64,000 bases of DNA from Spirosoma terrae (lineage in GTDB: Bacteria; Bacteroidota; Bacteroidia; Cytophagales; Spirosomataceae), in NCBI RefSeq assembly GCF_010435915.1, contig NZ_JAAFZH010000009.1, positions 213,393 to 277,392 of the forward strand, in the 5' to 3' direction. A program made the translations under genes and the position numbers. Positions 9,163-16,453 of the stretch are shown piece by piece. The stretch's first letter is position 1. Every line of letters begins with the position of its first letter. The notes beneath the pieces were generated by a model. The model saw only the letters and a program-made list of their open reading frames with translations, ran no database searches and was not told where the DNA came from.

Positions 9163-9447
9163 ATGCAAATTGCCAGCAAAGGAGTTATTTATTCTCTCCT
9201 GACCGCAGTAGTTGTACTACTAGTGGGCATTGCTGCATTGGTAAGTGTTGCCAATTACCGGCATCAACGTCTTGAAGACGCAACTCAGGACCTTCGCCGA
9301 AACCTTACTCAGCAGCAAGGACAGATTAAAAACTTACAGCAACAACTAGAAGATTGCGATACGATCAAAACAGTTCCTCCTGTTGATACGTCATGGGGAT
9401 CACCGTCTGCGGTTGATTCAACCCAGGCCATTAGCCATAATTGGTGA
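9163..9447 (+). CDS. Small membrane protein with coiled coil, 94 aa
   Basis: Unrecognised. From the ATG at 9163 the product starts MQIASKGVIYSLLTAVVVLL, a single membrane segment, followed by a glutamine-rich heptad region (roughly residues 38-68) likely to form a coiled coil, and a short polar tail. The frame is open further upstream to 9097, but that part overlaps the terminator and looks non-coding. The layout resembles small bitopic proteins that sit on a partner complex, but there is no neighbour to suggest one. No clear promoter was found. Confidence 0.55.
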   Translation: MQIASKGVIYSLLTAVVVLLVGIAALVSVANYRHQRLEDATQDLRRNLTQQQGQIKNLQQQLEDCDTIKTVPPVDTSWGSPSAVDSTQAISHNW

Positions 9448-9546
9448 CAATACACTAACTGCCCTATCTTTTTTTATTAAAGCCCGCTAATCACAGAGCT
9501 AGCTAGCAACTGCTTATCAGCATATTAGCTAGATTACTTATTTTTA

Positions 9547-9577
9547 TTTGTAATGAGTCTAAATAAATATAATTTTG
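9547..9577 (+). promoter_or_regulatory. Complete Bacteroidota promoter (TTTG-19-TAatTTTG)
   Basis: A -33 TTTG at 9547-9550 and a -7 TAATTTTG at 9570-9577 are separated by 19 bp, which is the textbook Bacteroidota spacing. It lies 49 bases before the ATG at 9627 and should drive the two small genes that follow. Confidence 0.75.
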
Positions 9578-9626
9578 TATAAATAAGAACCTTACGACAG
9601 CGAACCAAAATCGGCTATAACCTCAA

Positions 9627-9977
9627 ATGCTTATGAAATGTGAATGTCATCTCCTTGCCACTACAACCAGTGGCCGGATTGTTTTATATGGCCACTCAGC
9701 ACCCGACGATACTCACAATATTGCCTTGCAGTATAACAATATCACCCAGTGGCTATGTTATGAAGATTTTTTGGCTCTGGAATGGAATGTAAGAGGTATT
9801 GATAGCAAGGCTTATTCGCAGGCTCACCCGCACGAAGATCGAATCCATCTCAGCACACCATCACCCTATTTGTGTTTCAGTTTTCACCCTCACGAGCTGA
9901 TCGAATTAAAACAGTTATTAAGCAAGGCTGTAGCCAAGCTCCACTGGATCGAAACACTGCGACACGCACAAAACTAA
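9627..9977 (+). CDS. Hypothetical protein, 116 aa, possible paralogue of the 10923-11279 product
   Basis: Unrecognised cytosolic protein. It begins MLMKCECHLLATTTSGRIVL. It is rich in histidine and has a few cysteines. The C-terminal segment YLCFSFHPHELIELKQLLSK has the same pattern as the segment YVLTLCEVVHLRELLNGA in the 118-residue protein on the other side of ferritin, so the two are probably distant paralogues. A complete promoter lies upstream, and a 71-residue gene follows after 12 bases, forming a two-gene operon. The link to ferritin suggests a role in metal or oxidative stress, but this is only context. Confidence 0.7.
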   Translation: MLMKCECHLLATTTSGRIVLYGHSAPDDTHNIALQYNNITQWLCYEDFLALEWNVRGIDSKAYSQAHPHEDRIHLSTPSPYLCFSFHPHELIELKQLLSKAVAKLHWIETLRHAQN

Positions 9978-9989
9978 CAACTACGTTTT

Positions 9990-10205
9990 ATGGCTAACGT
10001 GCTTGTCTTTCGGACTAATATCAACAGCAGCCAGCGAGTTCACCAGGCCGCCTGTCGTTTATGCATGCTGCGTGGCATTTGTCGTTGGAGTGTTGATTTG
10101 GAGGATCACGACTGTGTATTACGCATTGAGGCAGAATCCCTGACCGAATCCGAAATAATCAGAATATTAACGCGGACTGGACTGGAGTGTAGCGTGCTCG
10201 ACTAA
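9990..10205 (+). CDS. Small HMA-like protein, 71 aa
   Basis: The short product begins MANVLVFRTNINSSQRVHQA. It shows a strand-helix-strand-strand-helix-strand pattern like the ferredoxin-fold heavy-metal-associated (HMA) domain. The usual GMTCxxC loop is replaced by NINSSQRVHQ, so the metal-binding cysteines are missing at that position; two cysteines appear instead in CRLCMLRGIC. It is the second gene of an operon with the 116-residue protein and converges on ferritin. A fold-level resemblance only; function unknown. Confidence 0.65.
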   Translation: MANVLVFRTNINSSQRVHQAACRLCMLRGICRWSVDLEDHDCVLRIEAESLTESEIIRILTRTGLECSVLD

Positions 10206-10206
10206 A

Positions 10207-10244
10207 CGCAGAAAAGGCTCCTCAAGTGAAGAGCCTTTTCTGCG
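10207..10244. terminator. Bidirectional terminator between converging genes
   Basis: A perfect 14-bp stem (10207-10220 and 10231-10244) with a 10-base loop, carrying GAAAAGGCTC/GAGCCTTTTC. It serves the rightward small-gene operon and the leftward ferritin gene. Confidence 0.85.
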
Positions 10245-10260
10245 ATAAAACCAGGCAATC

Positions 10261-10794
10261 CTAGTTTTCAAAAACGTTATCCTGATACGTAACGCTGGAA
10301 ACTTTTTTATCCAGGTAATAAAGCTGGTCGGCTGGAATTTGATCGAAAAGATCCAGACAACGACGAGCAATATATTCTTCTTCCATTTGCTCTTTCACAT
10401 ACCACTTCAGCAGTTCTTCCGTAGCAAAATCGTTTTCACGACGACAAACAGCAATAATCCGGTTGATTGAATCTGTTACAGCAATTTCCTGCTCAAGAGC
10501 ACCTTCAAAAACTGACCGTAGCGAATCAAATTCCTGAGATACGGCCGGAACTTCAGGAGAATAAGCTGTTGCACCCTGATCGCACAGATAATGGAAAAGC
10601 TTCATGGCATGATGACGCTCTTCTTCCGACTGTTTGTAGAAGAATCCAGCACTATAATCCAGGCCGTTGCGATCACACCAGCCCGCCATCGCTAAGTATT
10701 TCGATGACGAAACCATTTCCATTTGTATCTGCTGGTTAAGCGCTAGTTCAACTGCTTCTTTGATTGGTGTACGAAGTCTTGCTAAGTCTTTCAT
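10261..10794 (-). CDS. ftnA: Ferritin
   Basis: A 177-residue bacterial ferritin that oxidises Fe(II) and stores iron in a 24-subunit shell. The start is the ATG at 10794 (MKDLARLRTPIKEAVELALN); upstream in-frame sequence is not ferritin-like. The four-helix bundle has the ferroxidase ligands: the glutamate in NQQIQMEMVSSSKYLAMAGW, the E-x2-H in EEERHHAMK, and glutamates in LEQEIAVTDSI and VKEQMEEE. No haem-binding methionine is evident, so it is the non-haem type. It is flanked by small unknown proteins on both sides. Confidence 0.95.
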   Translation of the reverse strand: MKDLARLRTPIKEAVELALNQQIQMEMVSSSKYLAMAGWCDRNGLDYSAGFFYKQSEEERHHAMKLFHYLCDQGATAYSPEVPAVSQEFDSLRSVFEGALEQEIAVTDSINRIIAVCRRENDFATEELLKWYVKEQMEEEYIARRCLDLFDQIPADQLYYLDKKVSSVTYQDNVFEN

Positions 10795-10922
10795 AATATA
10801 GCTACCGTATCTGTTCGGTGAGATAATTCTTAATGATTCCTTCGACAAAAGAACAACAAAAAACCGACCGTTGTTATACAGTCGGTTGATTATCAGAAAA
10901 TTTAGAAGCAGTCTATTTATTA

Positions 10923-11279
10923 CTATTCAGCCAGTGAACAGCCACATTCACGAAGCATCGCATTTAGTTCAAACATTAACTTCGCCCCATTGAGCAGCTC
11001 ACGTAAATGAACAACCTCACACAAGGTTAATACGTAACAACGTTCAGACCGTGGTGGAGCTACTATTTCAACATCGTGAGCAGCGTCGGTACTAAGAGCC
11101 ATCTGTCGAATATCGATGGTTTCAACCATACGCCGAAATTGAGCGAAATCGCGGGCAGATAAGGTTGTATGAGTGTCCCAAAACTCAAGTATCAGCCGAT
11201 TCGTCTTATCGCATTGATAAACAACTCCTTTGTCTGTCTTAAATACTTCCTGATACGTTACAGGTAGGTTACTCGTCAT
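10923..11279 (-). CDS. Hypothetical protein, 118 aa
   Basis: Unrecognised cytosolic protein starting MTSNLPVTYQEVFKTDKGVV. It has a cysteine just after the first strand (VYQCDKTNRLILEF), a central helical part, and a C-terminal motif ECGCS. The segment RCYVLTLCEVVHLRELLNGA parallels the end of the 116-residue protein at 9627. It lies upstream of ferritin on the same strand (128-base gap) and has a -7 box 20 bases before its start. A shared iron-related or redox role with ferritin is possible but unsupported by any motif I recognise. Confidence 0.7.
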   Translation of the reverse strand: MTSNLPVTYQEVFKTDKGVVYQCDKTNRLILEFWDTHTTLSARDFAQFRRMVETIDIRQMALSTDAAHDVEIVAPPRSERCYVLTLCEVVHLRELLNGAKLMFELNAMLRECGCSLAE

Positions 11280-11298
11280 GATTGCCTAAAAGAATGCA

Positions 11299-11306
11299 CA
11301 AATATA
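11299..11306 (-). promoter_or_regulatory. -7 box candidate (TATATTTG)
   Basis: On the minus strand this octamer matches TAnnTTTG exactly and lies 20 bases before the ATG of the 118-residue gene. No good -33 box at the expected distance. Confidence 0.45.
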
Positions 11307-11353
11307 CGAAGCAACACTCAATTTAGAGTATTTCTAAACAAGATTTTATGCAT

Positions 11354-12700
11354 TTAGAGCGAGCCCACTTTAGTGATCCATCCTGCTTGCCCTTTATTGC
11401 TCCGAACAAACTGAAAATCAGCGAATGTCGATAGTATATCTAAGGATGCCCCCGCCGGAAGCGTAGTAATTACACCGGCCTGACTATCGGCAGCATCTAA
11501 CAATGTAGCAGGGCCGGACAGCGCCAGCCGACGTAGCGGTCGTTTTATCGATTCGGTGGCCCCACTGGCAATGTAGCCGTATTGACCATCTGGCAATTCA
11601 ACCCGTAGCCACGCTTCAGTTCCCCCAACAATTGTCAGGGCCGTTGATTTAGCTACTTCTCGTACTACGGCCCCATCACTGCCAGGAGCGATTCGGACAA
11701 ACGACCGAGGTGAAGCAACACGTATTGAGTCACCCAGTCGATCACTAGCCAATAATCCCTGACGAGCCGGTCCACGACCTAGCCGAATAAACGGTAAAGG
11801 ATCGACTGCTCCTTCGTTAAAGCCATAAATCCCAAAATGCAGGTGCGGTCCGGTAGTCCGTGCATTGCCCGTGTTGCCAACAAATCCAACCGTATCGCCT
11901 ACCGAAATACGTTGCCCATTGTTTACGTTCCAACGGTCAAGATGGGCATAATAAAGACGAATATTACGCTCATTATCAGACACGAACACTACGTTACCAC
12001 CTAAGCTATTCGTCCCAACGCTCGTCACAATACCATCAACCGAAGCAATGGCCGGTGTTCCTCGGGGAGCAAAAATATCCACTCCTTCATGACGTCGACG
12101 ACCAGCATCGCGAGCGGCCCCAAAAAAGCTACTAATCTGCCGACTATCACGACCCTGTACCGGAAAGCTCAAAGCGGGTTCACGCGTAATGGCAATTGTA
12201 TAGCTACCACTACGTAACAACTCCGGTTGAATACGAATCAAACAAGTCTGGGTTCGGCGTGGCTCCCAGGCCAGTACGTTGGTATCGGCTTTAGATGCAG
12301 CCAGGAGAGTAGGCCGGTTTCGGTCATCCAAAGCAAATACATCAATGAATACGCTGGCCTGTTGCTGACCTTGTGTTTCGACTTTTACCAAAAAGCGATC
12401 TCCTTGCTGAACGCTCAACCGATAGCCAACTGCAATGGGTTTGGTAGCCGAAAAGTAGCCGCTTTCGCGATAAGGGATGGCAATCGTTAACGAATCTCGT
12501 AAGGCGCGCTCGCCTACAGATGCCCAATCGGCTCCCAGCGCCGTTTTGTCGAGTTTAGCCTCTTTTAAGGATTGCGCATACTGATCGTGAGGGGACGATG
12601 GTCGAAATAAATTCGTGGCTGGGCCAACTCCCGTACAGGCTTCCAGAAACCCTACAATAGAACAAATCAGAATAACAGGAAATATGTGTTTAATTATCAT
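11354..12700 (-). CDS. M23 (LytM-type) peptidase lipoprotein with SH3 repeats
   Basis: A 448-residue envelope protein. It has a lipobox (GFLEAC, Cys22), a beta-rich middle region, and an M23 metalloendopeptidase domain at about residues 190-300. The zinc ligands are H204 and D208 in HEGVD and H288 in HLHF, with the accessory H253 in YYAHLD, so the site looks intact and the enzyme should cleave peptidoglycan crosslinks. Two bacterial SH3-like repeats follow (about 320-380 and 390-448), the second containing GQAGWITK, likely wall-binding. It is divergent from thrB. Confidence 0.9.
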   Translation of the reverse strand: MIIKHIFPVILICSIVGFLEACTGVGPATNLFRPSSPHDQYAQSLKEAKLDKTALGADWASVGERALRDSLTIAIPYRESGYFSATKPIAVGYRLSVQQGDRFLVKVETQGQQQASVFIDVFALDDRNRPTLLAASKADTNVLAWEPRRTQTCLIRIQPELLRSGSYTIAITREPALSFPVQGRDSRQISSFFGAARDAGRRRHEGVDIFAPRGTPAIASVDGIVTSVGTNSLGGNVVFVSDNERNIRLYYAHLDRWNVNNGQRISVGDTVGFVGNTGNARTTGPHLHFGIYGFNEGAVDPLPFIRLGRGPARQGLLASDRLGDSIRVASPRSFVRIAPGSDGAVVREVAKSTALTIVGGTEAWLRVELPDGQYGYIASGATESIKRPLRRLALSGPATLLDAADSQAGVITTLPAGASLDILSTFADFQFVRSNKGQAGWITKVGSL

Positions 12701-12877
12701 AGCAAACCTATAGTCTTAAACGATCAATTAAGCTGTCATCGTATGGGTCACTACCGACAACATGATCGTTCATTAGGAAACGAGCTGTTTGGGTAAAAGG
12801 ATTTTGCTCAGAAAGGCTTTACGTTGATTTTGAGGGCCAAAATCCATAAACTTGCGTCTACGTTTCTCCCTTCCATC

Positions 12878-13828
12878 GTGGATTCAATAACCGTATTTGC
12901 TCCCGCTACCGTAGCCAATGTGGCCTGCGGATTTGATATTTTTGGTTTTGCCGTCGACAACCCCGGCGATCAGATTACCCTGACAGCCAGTCCCGAACCC
13001 GGCGTTCGTATCATCGATATTATAGGCGACGAAGGTCGACTCCCTCGCGAAGCCAACCGGAATACCGCCAGCATTGCCATACAAACCTACCTTCAGCACA
13101 TTAACCGGACAGACGTTGGTGTCGATGTAGTATTACGCAAAAAGATGCCCTTAGGTAGTGGCTTGGGATCGAGCGCAGCCAGTGCGGTTGCGGGGGTTTT
13201 TGCCATCAATGAATTACTCAATCGTCCACTGACTGTGCGCCAGTTGATTCCTTTCGCCATGGAAGGTGAGCGCATTGCCTGTGGTTCAGCTCACGCCGAC
13301 AATGTGGGGCCATCGCTGCTAGGCGGATTTTGTGTGATACGTAGCTACCAACCGCTGGATGTTATTCGCGTCAATACGCCCGCTTCGCTCTATTGTACGC
13401 TTGTTCATCCTGATATTGAAGTCAACACAAAAGATGCCCGCTTTATTCTTAAAAATGAAGTATCGCTGAAAAATACCATCACCCAGATGGGCAACGTAGC
13501 GGGGCTGATCGCCGGGCTGATGACGCCCGACTATGACCTGATCAGTCGGTCGTTGGTGGATGTGATTATTGAGCCTGTTCGGTCAATTCTGATTCCTGAA
13601 TTCAACGAGGTGAAACAAGCAGCGCTGGAAAACGGCGCTTTGGGATGTAGCATTTCTGGCTCAGGCCCATCTATGTTTGCCTTATGCCGTGATCCTCAAA
13701 CCGCCGAACGAGTCGGGGCAGCTATGCAACAGGCGTTTTTGTCGGTTGGTATTTCCAGCGAGTCCTACGTCTCTGAAATCAATCAGCAAGGCCCGAAAGT
13801 GTTAACTACGGCAGAGGTAGCCAGCTAG
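12878..13828 (+). CDS. thrB: Homoserine kinase
   Basis: A GHMP-family kinase that phosphorylates homoserine in threonine synthesis. I choose the GTG at 12878, giving MDSITVFAPATVANVACGFD, because homologues start right at this strand; a TTG at 12824 is in frame but adds 18 unlikely residues. The ATP-binding glycine-rich loop is PLGSGLGSSAASAVAG, and the C-terminal GHMP motif is CSISGSGPSMFALC. The product is 316 residues, normal for ThrB. The aspartokinase and threonine synthase genes are not in the window. It converges on the transglycosylase gene with no gap between the two stop codons. Confidence 0.93.
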   Translation: MDSITVFAPATVANVACGFDIFGFAVDNPGDQITLTASPEPGVRIIDIIGDEGRLPREANRNTASIAIQTYLQHINRTDVGVDVVLRKKMPLGSGLGSSAASAVAGVFAINELLNRPLTVRQLIPFAMEGERIACGSAHADNVGPSLLGGFCVIRSYQPLDVIRVNTPASLYCTLVHPDIEVNTKDARFILKNEVSLKNTITQMGNVAGLIAGLMTPDYDLISRSLVDVIIEPVRSILIPEFNEVKQAALENGALGCSISGSGPSMFALCRDPQTAERVGAAMQQAFLSVGISSESYVSEINQQGPKVLTTAEVAS

Positions 13829-15145
13829 CTAAAGCTGCTCCCAGGTTAGTTGCCAACCGTCCAGCGTAGATGGTATCGCTACGCCAGGTTGCCGAGGAAC
13901 ACTGGTAGCCACTAATTTTAACGGTATTGTTTCCTGGGTCTGAGCCTGCACCAGCCGGTCGGTACGTAGAAATACACGGCCCGAAGCCTTATCAATGATT
14001 TCGATATGAGCCTGAACGACATCGCCAACTGCCAGTTGGCGACCGTTTATGGTTATTGGCTGGACAACCTGAAATAGGCATAATTTTCCTTCTGCCAATG
14101 CACCTGCGCTTAAACTTCGGGTAGTTAACCGATCAACAGATACTGGTGATACGTCAGCAACTTTTGCCGATGCAGGCACTTTTTCGACATCGACCTCAGC
14201 AGAATCCGTTAACAATATAACCCCATTATTATCGGTTTCTGCTTCCGTCAGCAACACAACCGTAGTAGTTGAATCGGCAATGAAAGTTGGTTCTGCATCA
14301 TCCGCAAACGGAGTAGCCGTAGCAGCAATAAAAGCGGCTTCATCCATATCGAACGAAGCCAGAATAGAAGCTCTCTCGCCAGAATCAACTAAATCAGTAC
14401 TACTGAGTTCTTCCAGATTACGGCTGCTCAACTGATGGCGATACGCATGTGGGCGCGTCAGTAATTCTTTAACAGCCACTGCCTGAAACAAATAGGCTTT
14501 TGTTTCGGCAGATCGATAAGGCAATGCCATTGGATGCACATCAGGATGCTGACGACTTAGTTGCTGGATATAGTTAGGGCCAGCATTGTAGGCCGTAGCC
14601 ACTAACATCCACGATCCCAACTGCTCGTATAATTCGTTCAGATATCGGCAGGCCGCGTGGGTGGCTTTTTGCAGATTGAATCGTTCATCATTACGTCGGG
14701 ATACGCGTAAACCCAACGATTGGGCCGTTTGCGGCATCAATTGCCAAAACCCGGCGGCCCCTCTCCGCGAAACAGCCCGATTGGTTATAGCACTCTCCAG
14801 TAGCGGTAAGTATTTAAAATCGGCAGGAATTCGATATTGCTTCAGAACGGGTTCAATCAAAGGAAAAATAACTGACGCCCGTCGTTTCAATAAAGCAAGA
14901 CTACTGGCTAAGGCGGCCTGGCGGCTCAGGGTTCGGCTCCATCGCTCGGCAATAGCCGGATGATTCGTTGGTAGATTTTCCCCGCAAAAATCAATTATAC
15001 CATCATCTTTTATAACAGAGGAGAAACTAGTGAGGTATTTACCCGCGCTAATGGCTAAAAAACGATTGTTTTGCGCAGCAGTCGGTAGAGTCGATACAGT
15101 AAGGCAACCAAATACGGCCGCAACCATCAAGTACAGCTTTGTCAT
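13829..15145 (-). CDS. Lytic transglycosylase (SLT domain, MltD-like)
   Basis: A 438-residue exported murein hydrolase that cleaves glycan strands non-hydrolytically. It starts MTKLYLMVAAVFGCLTVSTL (signal peptide). The SLT domain holds the catalytic glutamate (E117) in YLPLLESAI, then GAAGFWQLMPQTAQ and ATAYNAGPNYI, all family hallmarks. The C-terminal 200 residues are a valine- and threonine-rich spacer and a beta domain in place of the LysM repeats often found in MltD; I could not recognise LysM. Its last base abuts thrB's last base on the opposite strand. Confidence 0.9.
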   Translation of the reverse strand: MTKLYLMVAAVFGCLTVSTLPTAAQNNRFLAISAGKYLTSFSSVIKDDGIIDFCGENLPTNHPAIAERWSRTLSRQAALASSLALLKRRASVIFPLIEPVLKQYRIPADFKYLPLLESAITNRAVSRRGAAGFWQLMPQTAQSLGLRVSRRNDERFNLQKATHAACRYLNELYEQLGSWMLVATAYNAGPNYIQQLSRQHPDVHPMALPYRSAETKAYLFQAVAVKELLTRPHAYRHQLSSRNLEELSSTDLVDSGERASILASFDMDEAAFIAATATPFADDAEPTFIADSTTTVVLLTEAETDNNGVILLTDSAEVDVEKVPASAKVADVSPVSVDRLTTRSLSAGALAEGKLCLFQVVQPITINGRQLAVGDVVQAHIEIIDKASGRVFLRTDRLVQAQTQETIPLKLVATSVPRQPGVAIPSTLDGWQLTWEQL

Positions 15146-15622
15146 TGACAAAAGTGGATTACGATAGATACGTTTCTCGGCTATTCAACCTGAATAGCAA
15201 TCGGTACTCAGCGGCATCTCGCTCCCTCTCCTGTCCCTTCGTACTGCATCAATCCAGCAGCCGCCCTATAAGTTGTTGTTGAGTTAGATAAGCCTGCTAC
15301 TTGATGTAGAGGTTTTCCATCAGACCAGTGAACACGTACTAAAAGACCTGGCCGACGTACTAGTAAAAGCAAACGTACACGTGTTTGCTTCGTTGAGAGT
15401 GTGTAAAAGTACACTAAAATCGATAGGTTCCCAACTAACTCTACCCATTGCTTCTATTTTATACGTAATAAACACCCATTTCTTACCAATTTATCAGTAC
15501 AATCAATAAACGTATTAGCATCACCACAGACTAACATTTATAACTAATTCAATAAAAAATAAGGCTTAAACTAAAACAAATACACCAAAACTGGCTTAGA
15601 GTACTACCAACCTGATAGACTG
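15146..15622. other. Divergent intergenic region with a small palindrome
   Basis: A 477-base region between the transglycosylase gene and a membrane-protein gene. It contains a 24-base imperfect palindrome at 15367-15390 with 8-bp outer arms (AAGCAAAC/GTTTGCTT) and several ACGTAC-type words. A 68-codon leftward frame at 15208-15414 is not convincing as a gene. The last 200 bases are very AT-rich. Confidence 0.4.
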
Positions 15623-16342
15623 ATGAAACAGCTATCCTATTGGGCGAATCGCCATAGATATTTGGCAATAGCCTCAATTATTTTATTGGAATTTTTGAAA
15701 GGGTGGATCGGCTTCCGAATTGGTAGCCGTTTTTGGCCTCCTTTGCCGGGTATAGCTATTGAATTAATCGTTACGGTGCTGGTAATCGCAGTTCTATGTA
15801 TCGAAAGAAATTACAGAAATCGATTAGCAACGCTTGTTTTACCGAAAGCGGAACAGTACGTACTACGAACTCGTACAGCATTTTTTTTATTGACAGCCAG
15901 TTTACTGTTGTCCATGCTATTGGGGAATCGTTTCCAATACGTGGCTGACCCTCAAGATACGAGTTCATTAGCCTGGGCTAGTACTCGTCGATCTTCCGAA
16001 ACCGGTGGAAGCGCAACCAGTCAGTCCGAAACAGCCCCGAATGATATCCAGAAAACAAGACCACTTACTCGTCAGGAACTGCGCCACGAACGTAAACTGG
16101 CTCACCAGAATCATAAACACCGTCCAGCCCACGAAAAAACAGTTCCTTATCTGCTGCTTTTCCTGGCTGGATTAGTCCTGGCCTGGCTGGGTTCGGCCCT
16201 GGTTTGCCGCTTAGTCTGTGCGAATCAGGGGGTAGCCGCCGTTCTGGTTGGTTTGGTAGCCTTAGGCGCATTAGGCGGAGGTATCTATTTTCTCGTAAAA
16301 GCCCTTCGGCGCAATGCACCCAGGCGTTCAGTTACCAATTAA
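15623..16342 (+). CDS. Integral membrane protein of unknown function, 239 aa
   Basis: Unrecognised. The product has about five hydrophobic segments: residues ~13-32, 42-60 and 87-103, then after a long polar loop rich in Ser, Thr, His and Lys (about 110-165), ~172-195 and 200-222. The loop includes RQELRHERKLAHQNHKHRP, a basic helical stretch. No family motif seen. It is followed after 111 bases by the GH20 gene on the same strand. Confidence 0.7.
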   Translation: MKQLSYWANRHRYLAIASIILLEFLKGWIGFRIGSRFWPPLPGIAIELIVTVLVIAVLCIERNYRNRLATLVLPKAEQYVLRTRTAFFLLTASLLLSMLLGNRFQYVADPQDTSSLAWASTRRSSETGGSATSQSETAPNDIQKTRPLTRQELRHERKLAHQNHKHRPAHEKTVPYLLLFLAGLVLAWLGSALVCRLVCANQGVAAVLVGLVALGALGGGIYFLVKALRRNAPRRSVTN

Positions 16343-16453
16343 AAGCATCTAAATACTGTTCAACGCTACGTAGTGAACATATTGGGTTGGATACGGTTTT
16401 ACAGATTTATGCGTTGAAACGGCAGTAGTCTTGTGCCGTTGCCCCTATTTCCA

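Noticed and set aside
12703..12710. -7 box before the M23 peptidase gene
   Set aside because: It matches TAnnTTTG on the minus strand but is only 3 bases from the start codon, so transcription would begin inside the gene; likely chance.
15208..15414. 68-codon leftward frame between the transglycosylase and membrane-protein genes
   Set aside because: No motif, odd arginine-rich composition, and no promoter; too weak to call a gene.
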